DNA from: Neobacillus cucumis
GTDB lineage: Bacteria > Bacillota > Bacilli > Bacillales > Cytobacillaceae
Direction of reading: 5' to 3'
Assembly: GCF_002860255.1 (NCBI RefSeq)
Contig: NZ_PGVE01000047.1
Span: 1 to 35,525 of the forward strand
Length of the DNA: 35,525 nucleotides
Shown here: one piece after another, positions 7,678 to 14,731 of the stretch
Layout: each line of letters begins with the position of its first letter
How positions within the stretch are numbered: the stretch's first letter is position 1
The notes under the pieces: model-generated
The model's database searches: none
Told to the model about the DNA's origin: nothing
The model's input: only the letters and a program-made list of their open reading frames with translations
Translations under genes and position numbers: made by a program

Positions 7678-7775
7678 AGCAATATATTTAAGTAATTAGT
7701 AATATCGCCTAATGTATTTGTATTTTTATTATAATAAATTGAAAAAGTATAAAGCAATAAATAAAAGTAATGTGA
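7678..7775 (+). promoter_or_regulatory. second copy of the module 1 control region
   Basis: This stretch aligns along about 100 bases with 2735-2835. It has a half-site AGCAATAT (7678), a second AGTAATAT (7698, one base closer), a weak -35 GCCTAA (7707-7712), a 17-bp spacer, -10 TATAAT (7730-7735) and downstream AGCAATAAATAA. The promoter reads rightward toward the AraC gene at 7913, about 175 bases away. It lies immediately upstream of the leftward AraC gene. Confidence 0.55.
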
Positions 7776-7813
7776 GTGGGCGTGTTTTCTCGGAAATCTT
7801 GTAAATCTTGTTA

Positions 7814-7828
7814 TTGCAACCGTTTTCT
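7814..7828 (+). promoter_or_regulatory. cre upstream of AraC gene of module 2
   Basis: TTGCAACCGTTTTCT differs from the cre consensus only at the last base. It lies downstream of the -10 at 7730, where CcpA could block elongation. Confidence 0.55.
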
Positions 7829-7912
7829 CTTATAATGACAGAAATAAATTATTTAATATCTTGCTAGAATGAAAGATTAATAAGGCAGTTGTTTGGAAAA
7901 GGAGTGCTTGAA

Positions 7913-8821
7913 TTGGATTTAAATAAATACCTGTCCGGAAAAACTTCCTTGAATGATTATGTCCATCGTTTAAACCAAAATGGTGCCTCTTTTCAAGTCC
8001 ATTATTGGGGAGTCATGCCGAAACATTATGACAATCAATTACATAAACACTCTTTTTTCGAGGTGTGTTATGTAGTTGAGGGGGAAGGAACTTACATAGA
8101 CGATCAAAATACCTTTACTCTTGAAGAGAATACACTTTTTTTATCGAGACCTGAAATTTTGCACCAAATAAAAAGTGAAAAGGGATTGTCTTTATTATAT
8201 GTTGCCTTTGAACTAATTGAAGCAGAGTCGAGTGAAAGCTGGAACAGAATTATGGAGACCGCCAAACAATGCACCGAAGTTATTTTACATAATAAAGATG
8301 AAATGGAAACAGCTTTATTATGGAAATCATTGCTTATCCAGGCAACAAAACGGCAAAATGAGTTTTTTGAAGAGATGCTTTCTAATATTGCTTATTCTCT
8401 TATTCTCTCCATCTTGCAGGATTTTGTTCCCGCTTTAAATAAGAGTAATCATAAACATGATCCTGAGCAGCATTCAGTTCTCCTTATTCAGGCGCAGTTA
8501 TATATTCATGACAATCTATCAAATTCCTTGAAACTTACTGAAGTAGCCAAACATTTACACATATCCGGAAGACATTTGTCGCGAGTTTTTGTAACTGAAT
8601 TAGGGGTAAGTTTTTCAAAGTACGTTCAAGACGAACGAATAAAAAATGCTATGATTTTACTCAAAAAATCGAATTTATCGTTAAAAGAAATTGCTGAGGA
8701 AACGGGTTTTATGAATGTTCAATATTTTACCCGTGTTTTTACTTCCATGATGCAAATATCACCAGGAAAGTTTCGCTCTCTGTTTGTAGACCAAAATACA
8801 ACTACATATTCGCATAACTGA
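7913..8821 (+). CDS. AraC-family transcriptional regulator (module 2)
   Basis: This regulator has an N-terminal cupin domain with the HKHSFFEVCYVVEGEG metal/sugar pocket signature and a C-terminal double HTH (about residues 200-295). The HTH includes LTEVAKHLHISGRHLSRVF and LKEIAEETGFMNVQYFTRVF. TTG at 7889 opens the frame, but the ribosome site AAAAGGAG (7897-7904) precedes TTG 7913 at the right spacing, so a 302-residue product is preferred. It stands before the module 2 TIM-barrel/dehydrogenase operon and probably controls it. A 13-bp direct repeat in that interval is the candidate target. Its HTH differs from those of the other three regulators, suggesting its own target site. Confidence 0.88.
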   Translation: MDLNKYLSGKTSLNDYVHRLNQNGASFQVHYWGVMPKHYDNQLHKHSFFEVCYVVEGEGTYIDDQNTFTLEENTLFLSRPEILHQIKSEKGLSLLYVAFELIEAESSESWNRIMETAKQCTEVILHNKDEMETALLWKSLLIQATKRQNEFFEEMLSNIAYSLILSILQDFVPALNKSNHKHDPEQHSVLLIQAQLYIHDNLSNSLKLTEVAKHLHISGRHLSRVFVTELGVSFSKYVQDERIKNAMILLKKSNLSLKEIAEETGFMNVQYFTRVFTSMMQISPGKFRSLFVDQNTTTYSHN

Positions 8822-8854
8822 CACCTCCACTATTTATATCAGGGGTGTTTTTTT
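8821..8854 (+). terminator. terminator of module 2 AraC gene
   Basis: ACACCTC (8821-8827) pairs with GGGGTGT (8842-8848, one G-T pair) and a run of Ts follows. It overlaps the last base of the stop codon. Confidence 0.7.
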
Positions 8855-8880
8855 ACGATTTAAATTTAATCATTTAAAAA

Positions 8881-9065
8881 AGATGTCCTTAAAGTATAAA
8901 AACATGTCTCTATAATTTAATTACTATTCTGAATTCTTTTTATATAATTACCTATGTAAACAAGGTCATTACAATATCATATAAGGTGATTCATTGGAAA
9001 ATACAGACATAGAGAAATGAAAGCGAATTCCCTAGAAACAAGTTGATTTGTAAGATGTCCTTAAA
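8881..9065 (+). promoter_or_regulatory. separated 13-bp direct repeats upstream of module 2 operon
   Basis: AGATGTCCTTAAA occurs at 8881-8893 and again at 9053-9065, with further similarity on the 3' side (TAAAAAC). The 172-bp separation would suit DNA looping, as with AraC at araO2. The probable binder is the AraC protein encoded immediately upstream. Otherwise the interval between 8855 and 9128 holds only the cre at 9017. Confidence 0.45.
9017..9031 (+). promoter_or_regulatory. cre upstream of module 2 operon
   Basis: ATGAAAGCGAATTCC matches the cre consensus except at the final base. It lies between the two AGATGTCCTTAAA repeats. Confidence 0.65.
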
Positions 9066-9128
9066 TTTAAAAACCAAATACTCTCATGCAATAAATTCAC
9101 ATTGAGCAAACAAGGAGGAAAGATTTCT

Positions 9129-10070
9129 ATGAAATTATCTTATGTAACAGATAGCTTAGGCCACTTGCCGTTTGAAAAAATGTTGGATACCGTGGCTGAA
9201 ATGGGGATTGATACCATTGAAATGACAACAGGAGGATGGTCACCGGCTCCACATTTGCGTCTTAATGAATTGCTGGAAAGTGAAGCAAAAAGAAGTGAAT
9301 TTCTAGGTGAATTAGAAAAGCGGAATATTAAGCTTTGTGCTTTGAATTGTTCTGGAAATCCTTTAGATCCAGGTGAACTTGGCAAAGAGCACAGAGAAGT
9401 AACAGAAAAAACAATGGAATTAGCCGGATTACTTGGTGTGAAGAAGGTCATTATGATGAGTGGTCTGCCGGCAGGAAGCCCGGAAGATAAAATTCCTAAC
9501 TGGATTACCTATACAGTCAGCTGGCCTCCAGTATTAAAAGATATTTTGGATTATCAATGGAATGAAGTAGCCATCCCGTATTGGAAAGAGTTGGTAAAAA
9601 AGGCTGAATTATGCGGTGTCGAAAAAATTGCCCTTGAAAATTTCAGTTCGATGTTGGTTTATAATCCGGAAACATTATTTAGATTACGAAATGCTGTTGG
9701 ACCTATGGTTGGTTTGAATTTAGACCCAAGCCATTTAATCTGGATGGGGGCTGATCCAATTTTGTCAGCCAGGGAACTGGGAGCAGCGATTCACCATGTT
9801 CATGGTAAAGACGTAAGAATTGAAAGACATTTATCAGCTGTTAATGGTGTATTGGAAACAAAAGAGGTTACGGATACAGCAAATAGAGCTTGGAACTATG
9901 TAGCTGTCGGCTGCGGCCAGGATTTGCAATGGTGGAAAGAATTCTTCTCTGTTGTACGCATGATGGGATATAACGCTGAAGTGTCACTGGAAATGGAAGA
10001 TCTGACCATGTCCGTTGAGGCAGGAATAAGAACATCGATAGATGCTTTAAAGCAAACACTTAGCTTTTAA
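9129..10070 (+). CDS. sugar isomerase/epimerase, TIM barrel (module 2)
   Basis: This is a 313-residue (beta/alpha)8 enzyme of the xylose isomerase-like superfamily. Its start, MKLSYVTDSLGHLPFEKML, and the GWSPAPHL segment mark a different subgroup from the IolE-like proteins in modules 1, 3 and 4. Likely metal ligands are E170 (ALEN), D199 and H202 (LDPSH), H225 (HVHGKD) and E288 or E290 (SLEMED). An upstream in-frame TTG at 9102 exists, but AAGGAGGA at 9111-9118 clearly serves ATG 9129. The dehydrogenase gene follows after about 60 bases, so the enzyme probably acts on the keto product of that dehydrogenase, or the reverse. Epimerase, isomerase or lyase activity are all possible; the substrate cannot be read from sequence. 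Confidence 0.85.
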   Translation: MKLSYVTDSLGHLPFEKMLDTVAEMGIDTIEMTTGGWSPAPHLRLNELLESEAKRSEFLGELEKRNIKLCALNCSGNPLDPGELGKEHREVTEKTMELAGLLGVKKVIMMSGLPAGSPEDKIPNWITYTVSWPPVLKDILDYQWNEVAIPYWKELVKKAELCGVEKIALENFSSMLVYNPETLFRLRNAVGPMVGLNLDPSHLIWMGADPILSARELGAAIHHVHGKDVRIERHLSAVNGVLETKEVTDTANRAWNYVAVGCGQDLQWWKEFFSVVRMMGYNAEVSLEMEDLTMSVEAGIRTSIDALKQTLSF

Positions 10071-10129
10071 TTTTATAGAAAATTCTGTAAAAACAACTAA
10101 AAATTATTCAATTGGGAGGAGTTTTTACC

Positions 10130-11329
10130 ATGTTAAATGGAGAGAAAAAAATTGCAAGACCGCTACGATGGGCTATGATCGGGGGCGGGCGAACTGGCCA
10201 GGTTGGTTATAAACACCGCATTGGTGCACTAAGAGATAATACAGCTTATCAATTGGTAGCGGGTGCATTCGATATCGATGCAGAAAGAGGAAAAGACTTT
10301 GGTGTTAATCTTGGTGTCGATGAGAATCGCTGCTATCCTGATTATAAAAAAATGTTTGCAGAAGAAGCGAAACGGGAAGATGGTATTGAGGTTGTATCCA
10401 TTGCCACTCCTAATGGTACCCATTATGAAATTACGAAAGCAGCATTGGAAGCCGGGTTACATGTTATTTGTGAAAAGCCTTTGTTCTTTACCATGGCAGA
10501 GGGTGAGGAAATTAAAGCACTGGCAGAAAGACAAGGAAAAATTGTCGGAGTAACTTATGGTTTTTCTGGAAATCAATTGTTACTTCAAATGCGGGCAATG
10601 ATTGAACAAGGCAAAATCGGTGAAATACGTGTCGTTGATTTGCAGTACACACATGGTTTTAGTGCAACCGAACAAGGGGATAAGTCAAATGCTGCCCAAA
10701 AATGGCGTGTGGATCCTAAGGTTGCTGGTCCAAGCTTTGTTTTGGGAGATCTTTCAACCCATACTTACTATATGTCCGAGCTGATTATGCCAAATATGAA
10801 AATTAAAAAATTATTATGTGACCGACAAAGTTTTATTGGATCCCGTGCTCCTTTAGAGGATAATGCTTTTGTTCTGATGCAATATGAAAACGGAGCAGTA
10901 GGCAGACTATGGACATCTTCAATCAATGCAGGATGTATGGACGGCCACAGAATTCGTATTGTCGGATCGAAAGCAAGCCTGGAATGGTGGGATAGCAAAC
11001 CAAATGAACTAAGATACGAAGTTCAGGGAGAACCTATTCAAACTTTAATTCGTGCCATGCCGTACTTGGATGAAACATGTAATGCGGATGAGCGTTTGGG
11101 AGCATTACATCAAGAAGGGTTATCCGAATCTTGGGCAAATATTTATCTGAAATTTGCCATTGCCATTGATGCCAAAAATCGCGGCGATGAGGAAACATTG
11201 AAAAATCTGGTATACCCTGATATTAACGCTGGAATTGAAGGGATTCGCTGGATTGAAAACTGTGTTCGTTCTGCAGACAACGGCTCCGTTTGGGTAGATT
11301 ATGAGAGCAAAAAACCACAGCTAGTGTAA
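10130..11329 (+). CDS. Gfo/Idh/MocA-family oxidoreductase (module 2)
   Basis: This is an NAD(P)-dependent dehydrogenase of 399 residues. The nucleotide loop is MIGGGRTGQVG (17-27), the catalytic lysine lies in EKP (K116), and GDLSTH (206-211) gives D207 and H211. The C-terminal domain has RIVGSKASLEWW and the tail RSADNGSVWVDYE. It is a close paralogue of the enzyme at 15680, and both are longer than IolG because of insertions after the Rossmann core. TTG 10112 is in frame, but GGGAGGAG at 10114-10121 points to ATG 10130. It probably oxidises a sugar or polyol ring hydroxyl in concert with the TIM-barrel protein encoded upstream. The substrate is unknown. Confidence 0.87.
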   Translation: MLNGEKKIARPLRWAMIGGGRTGQVGYKHRIGALRDNTAYQLVAGAFDIDAERGKDFGVNLGVDENRCYPDYKKMFAEEAKREDGIEVVSIATPNGTHYEITKAALEAGLHVICEKPLFFTMAEGEEIKALAERQGKIVGVTYGFSGNQLLLQMRAMIEQGKIGEIRVVDLQYTHGFSATEQGDKSNAAQKWRVDPKVAGPSFVLGDLSTHTYYMSELIMPNMKIKKLLCDRQSFIGSRAPLEDNAFVLMQYENGAVGRLWTSSINAGCMDGHRIRIVGSKASLEWWDSKPNELRYEVQGEPIQTLIRAMPYLDETCNADERLGALHQEGLSESWANIYLKFAIAIDAKNRGDEETLKNLVYPDINAGIEGIRWIENCVRSADNGSVWVDYESKKPQLV

Positions 11330-11357
11330 ATTAACAGCATCCTTATAAAAGAATACG

Positions 11358-11409
11358 CCGGGGAGCAATGACCATAGATTGTTCCTCGGTTAGATAAAAT
11401 ATTTTTTTT
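11358..11409 (+). terminator. probable terminator after module 2 enzyme operon
   Basis: CCGGGGAGCAAT (11358-11369) pairs with ATTGTTCCTCGG (11378-11389) with two G-T pairs, followed after 12 bases by a run of Ts. The gap before the T run makes it less certain. Confidence 0.5.
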
Positions 11410-11416
11410 AACTAGA

Positions 11417-11431
11417 ATGAAAGCGTTTTAA
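11417..11431 (+). promoter_or_regulatory. cre upstream of porter 2
   Basis: ATGAAAGCGTTTTAA has one mismatch to the cre consensus and lies 106 bases before the porter start, a similar place to the cre of porter 1. Confidence 0.65.
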
Positions 11432-11536
11432 ATTAATCGAATTAGCAAGGATCTATATGGGAGTTTATTATTTTAATCTTAAGGAATCTGGCAGAAGAAA
11501 TGGTACTAAAATAATTAGACAAAGGGGAAATTGAAC

Positions 11537-12958
11537 ATGCAAAACCTCAACGTTTCGGAGAATCCAGTTCAACTGGAACATGTCCAGGAAAAGAACCCAA
11601 AAAAGTTCTTGAAATTAATTACAACTGTATCAACATTTGGGGGGCTATTATTTGGATATGATACAGGGGTAATTAATGGAGCACTTCCATTTATGGCTAA
11701 ACCAGACCAATTAAATCTAAATGCCCTTACAGAAGGGGCAGTAGCGAGTTCATTAATCTTAGGTGCTGCTTTTGGTTCCATAACGGGAGGCCGGTTATCT
11801 GATAAAAAAGGACGCAGAAGCCTAATCATGTATCTAGCCATTTTATTCTTATTTTCAACAATAGGCTGCGTTCTTGCACCAAATGCCTCCATCATGATTG
11901 TTTTCCGCTTTTTGCTCGGTCTTGCTGTCGGTGGCTCTTCTGTGATCATACCATCGTATCTTGCAGAAATGTCTCCATCGGACCGGCGGGGCATGATGGT
12001 CACTCGAAATGAATTGATGATCGTAACTGGGCAGTTTCTAGCTTATATATTTAATGCAGTCATCGGAAATGCCTTTGGTGATACAGGACATGTTTGGCGT
12101 TACATGTTAGTCATTGCTACATTACCAGCTGTGGCTTTATGGATAGGCGTGGTTATTTTACCAGAAAGTCCGCGCTGGTTAGCATCAAAAGGAAGAATGG
12201 CTGATGCACTAAAAGTGCTTCGAATGATACGTAATGAGGGGATAGCCCAACAAGAATTAAATGAAATAAAAGCACATATCCAAGCAGAGCAAAAAATGGA
12301 AAAGGCAACACTTAAAGATTTAAGAATACCTTGGATTCAAAAGATGGTATTAATAGGGGTTGTAATTGGATCAATATCGCAGTTAGTCGGTATAAACTCT
12401 ATTATGTATTATGGAACACAAATTCTTGAAAATTCCGGCTTTGGAACAAAAACAGCTTTGATTGCAAACGTGGCAAATGGATTAATCGCCGTTATTGCTG
12501 TTATCGTAGGTATGTCCCTCACGAACAAAATTAACAGACGGACCATGCTGCTTACAGGTTTAACTGGTGTAACCGTTGTTCTAATAACGATTGGAATTTC
12601 TACTTTCGTACTTGCTGGTTCACCTGTCTTGCCATTTGTAGTATTATCACTGACAGTCCTATATTTAGCCTTCTTCCAAGGGGCAATTGGTCCTTTAGGA
12701 TGGCTGATTATTGCTGAAACTTCTCCTGCTCGCATACGTGGTGTTGGTATGGGAATTGCTACACTATTTTTATGGCTTTGTAATTTTATAGTAGGACTAT
12801 TGTTCCCTACTCTTTTAAGCACACTCGGACTTTCAGGAACATTTTTCTTATTTGCTGTGTTTGGATTCAGTGGGATCGTGTTTGTAGCGAAAAATCTGCC
12901 AGAGACAAGAGGGTTATCATTAGAACAAATAGAGGATAACTTTAAAATGAGAGTATAG
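11537..12958 (+). CDS. MFS sugar-porter (IolT-like), module 2
   Basis: This is a twelve-helix sugar/polyol:H+ symporter of 473 residues and the closest relative of porter 1 (5129). All family motifs are present: [54 protein letters not shown] and PETRGLSLEQIE. As in porter 1, the first TM7 glutamine is serine (S281). One notable local change is GPLGWLIIAETSPAR where the others read GP[MV]TWL..[AS]EIFP, altering TM10. A TTG at 11531 precedes, but AAAGGGGA at 11521-11528 serves ATG 11537. A cre and a terminator-like hairpin separate it from the enzyme genes, so it has its own promoter. It ends at a strong terminator. Confidence 0.9.
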   Translation: MQNLNVSENPVQLEHVQEKNPKKFLKLITTVSTFGGLLFGYDTGVINGALPFMAKPDQLNLNALTEGAVASSLILGAAFGSITGGRLSDKKGRRSLIMYLAILFLFSTIGCVLAPNASIMIVFRFLLGLAVGGSSVIIPSYLAEMSPSDRRGMMVTRNELMIVTGQFLAYIFNAVIGNAFGDTGHVWRYMLVIATLPAVALWIGVVILPESPRWLASKGRMADALKVLRMIRNEGIAQQELNEIKAHIQAEQKMEKATLKDLRIPWIQKMVLIGVVIGSISQLVGINSIMYYGTQILENSGFGTKTALIANVANGLIAVIAVIVGMSLTNKINRRTMLLTGLTGVTVVLITIGISTFVLAGSPVLPFVVLSLTVLYLAFFQGAIGPLGWLIIAETSPARIRGVGMGIATLFLWLCNFIVGLLFPTLLSTLGLSGTFFLFAVFGFSGIVFVAKNLPETRGLSLEQIEDNFKMRV

Positions 12959-12980
12959 ATAAAAATAAATGAATAACTGA

Positions 12981-13019
12981 AACGCGGAGATGGTCTAGAG
13001 GGCCGCTCCGCGTTTTTTT
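12981..13019 (+). terminator. terminator of porter 2
   Basis: AACGCGGAG (12981-12989) and CTCCGCGTT (13006-13014) form a strong GC stem followed by seven Ts. Confidence 0.85.
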
Positions 13020-13168
13020 GTATAGGCTTTGTTAAATGAGATTATTTTTTGTTCGCTTAAAGCAGACATACTTTCATAAAAAACAATTCGTGCTTCTCCA
13101 TATTGGTCCATTGAATGGTTAAAAGATTGCATTGTATGTTGAATGAATCCCATTATTCTTTTCATCAT
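12995..13168 (-). CDS. possible small ORF, 57 aa
   Basis: This minus-strand frame begins MMKRIMGFIQHTMQSFNHSM and has a G-rich ribosome site (TAGGGGGGAATT) before two ATGs. The product is polar, with no membrane segment and no family I recognise. The last codons run into the terminator hairpin of porter 2, and a lone sequence resembling the end of the MITE-like elements (GGCTTTGTTAAA, 13025-13036) lies within it. It may be a real small protein whose 3' end was rearranged, or a chance frame. Confidence 0.3.
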   Translation of the reverse strand: MMKRIMGFIQHTMQSFNHSMDQYGEARIVFYESMSALSEQKIISFNKAYTKKRGAAL

Positions 13169-13276
13169 AATTCCCCCCTAGGAATAATTTGGTTAATTTA
13201 ATTTTGTACCTTGAGAGTCTCTTTAGCAATCATGATGAAAACGAAAACATGTATGAAAAAAACGCTGACATTCATA

Positions 13277-13291
13277 ATGAAAGCGTGTAAA
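13277..13291 (+). promoter_or_regulatory. degenerate cre before the truncated TIM-barrel start
   Basis: ATGAAAGCGTGTAAA has two mismatches to the cre consensus. It sits before the broken gene start at 13368 much as the cre at 14671 sits before the intact gene, supporting a duplicated promoter. Confidence 0.45.
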
Positions 13292-13355
13292 TATAAGTTA
13301 TTCTCAATATTTCTCTTTTTTTTCCATGTCCAATAAATAATATATGTTAAGTCCG

Positions 13356-13430
13356 GATGTGTTTCAAATGAGTATTAAGATATCAGGAGCTCCATGTTGC
13401 TTGGGCGTGAAGAGTAGAATGAAAAAATAA
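13356..13430 (+). pseudogene. truncated duplicate of the IolE-like gene start
   Basis: From GGATGTGTTTCAAATGAG onward this stretch follows the ribosome site and first 14 codons of the gene at 14732. The encoded MSIKISGAPCC is identical, then LGV replaces WGV, then the frame diverges and stops at 13428 after 20 codons. The rest of the enzyme is absent. It lies upstream of the AraC gene, whereas the intact copy lies downstream. The simplest reading is a duplication around the AraC gene followed by decay. The frame is intact with a start codon, so a leader peptide cannot be fully excluded. Apart from this fragment and the cre-like site, 13169-13542 holds nothing I can identify. Confidence 0.7.
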
Positions 13431-13542
13431 GTTGTCATTTGAGATATTCATCGTTTAAAGTCTATTTAGAAGGTAATTAAAACACTGGGTTAACAGTCTC
13501 ATTTATAAAGAAAGCTAAAGCAACGTTTTAGGAGGAATAATC

Positions 13543-14403
13543 ATGACTCAGTATTTTGTAAAAAAAGACTTTAATCCAATATTCGAAAATGGTTCAATCC
13601 CCAAATTGCTCTATATTTGTAATGTTGATCCAACCCACACAAGCTTACCTAGAACGATGCATATGCACAATGATCTATTGGAAATCATTTTTATCAAAGA
13701 AGGAAATGGCAGTCATTTAATTGGTGAACGACAATATAAAACGCTTAAAGGTGATATTTTAATATATAACGAAGGTGTTCTTCACGATGAATATGGAAAT
13801 CCGGATACAAATATGAGCGTTTTTTGTTTAGGTATTACAAATGTGAAGCTGCCTTGGTTACCAAAAAATCATTTGGTTTCAAAGGAATCTTCATACGTTT
13901 TACGCAGTGGAAAGGATGCTTCGAAGATTGAATCATTGTTAGAAATGATGTATTCACAAGTTTCTGAGGAAAAAGCTGGGGCAGAGGAAATGTGCAGTTA
14001 TCTGCTGCGTGCACTGCTTACGCATATCTTACAAATACCACAGGAAAACCACGTCTTATCTAAATCAGAGGAATCAGTATTATCAAACAACATCAAAGCT
14101 TACATTGATGAACATTATCTGGAGGAAATTTCATTGAATTCTCTTTCGGAAACACTTCACATAAGTCCCTATTATTTAGCACATGTTTTCAAGGAATCGA
14201 CTGGCTTTTCACCCATTCAATATATTATTCGACGTCGAATCGGCGAAGCACAGTCATTACTTATTAATACAAACGAAAGTGTTACAAATATTGCTGGTAT
14301 TGTTGGCTACGATAATACCAGCTACTTTACGACCCTCTTTTCTAAAACAGTCGGTATGTCTCCCAAAAAATATCGACAGCTATGGATAAAAAGTAAAAAG
14401 TAG
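13543..14403 (+). CDS. AraC-family transcriptional regulator (module 3)
   Basis: This is a 286-residue regulator. The N-terminal cupin domain carries MHMHNDLLEIIFIKEGNGSH, with histidines typical of the sugar pocket, and NEGVLHDE. The C-terminal HTH pair (about 185-283) includes LNSLSETLHISPYYLAHVFK and VTNIAGIVGYDNTSYFTTLF. AGGAGG precedes the ATG at ideal spacing. It directly precedes the module 3 operon. The 16-bp tandem repeat at 14609 and 14661 is the best candidate for its binding site and would place it next to RNA polymerase as an activator. Confidence 0.9.
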   Translation: MTQYFVKKDFNPIFENGSIPKLLYICNVDPTHTSLPRTMHMHNDLLEIIFIKEGNGSHLIGERQYKTLKGDILIYNEGVLHDEYGNPDTNMSVFCLGITNVKLPWLPKNHLVSKESSYVLRSGKDASKIESLLEMMYSQVSEEKAGAEEMCSYLLRALLTHILQIPQENHVLSKSEESVLSNNIKAYIDEHYLEEISLNSLSETLHISPYYLAHVFKESTGFSPIQYIIRRRIGEAQSLLINTNESVTNIAGIVGYDNTSYFTTLFSKTVGMSPKKYRQLWIKSKK

Positions 14404-14433
14404 AAACTCAGTCTATTCAAATATATGAAAGCT

Positions 14434-14465
14434 AAAAGCAATAGTCACTATTGCTTTTTATTTTT
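14434..14465 (+). terminator. terminator of module 3 AraC gene
   Basis: AAAAGCAATAGT (14434-14445) pairs with ACTATTGCTTTT (14447-14458) around a single-base centre, followed by T-rich sequence. The actual loop must open a few pairs. Confidence 0.75.
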
Positions 14466-14608
14466 CCTCTTATTTCTCCCCTAATAGGTATAGCAGCCTT
14501 CGAATTTTAAAACGACCAATTATCAATAAATAACAGGATTCTACATTTCTCGGGAAATTTGAAGAATCTCACGTTAAAAAATAATCAAAATCTCTCAAAA
14601 ACTACAAA

Positions 14609-14676
14609 AAACAAGATAGTGAAACTTTTTATTATTTATGTAGAATAAACCGCTTAAATTAAACAAGATAGTGAAA
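14609..14676 (+). promoter_or_regulatory. 16-bp direct repeats, putative AraC operators of module 3
   Basis: AAACAAGATAGTGAAA occurs identically at 14609-14624 and 14661-14676, 52 bp apart (five helical turns). The proximal copy ends at the likely -35 region (14675-14680), and a -10 TATAAT follows at 14698-14703. This is the arrangement expected for an AraC-type activator. The rest of 14404-14731 holds only the terminator and cre. Confidence 0.6.
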
Positions 14677-14685
14677 GCGGTTAAT
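14671..14685 (+). promoter_or_regulatory. cre-like site and promoter of module 3 operon
   Basis: GTGAAAGCGGTTAAT keeps the TGAAAGCG core of cre but deviates at three outer positions. It overlaps the proximal AraC repeat and the -35 region, with TATAAT at 14698-14703. CcpA would compete with both activator and polymerase. Confidence 0.5.
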
Positions 14686-14731
14686 TTAGACTGAATTTAT
14701 AATTAATTTATAAGTTTTGGAGGTGTTTCAA

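Noticed and set aside
11569..12003. Long open frames antisense to the porters (also 12409-12822, 17821-18273 and 21858-22322)
   Set aside because: They recur at the same place opposite each paralogous porter, which reflects shared codon pattern in hydrophobic genes. None has a ribosome site or recognisable domain.
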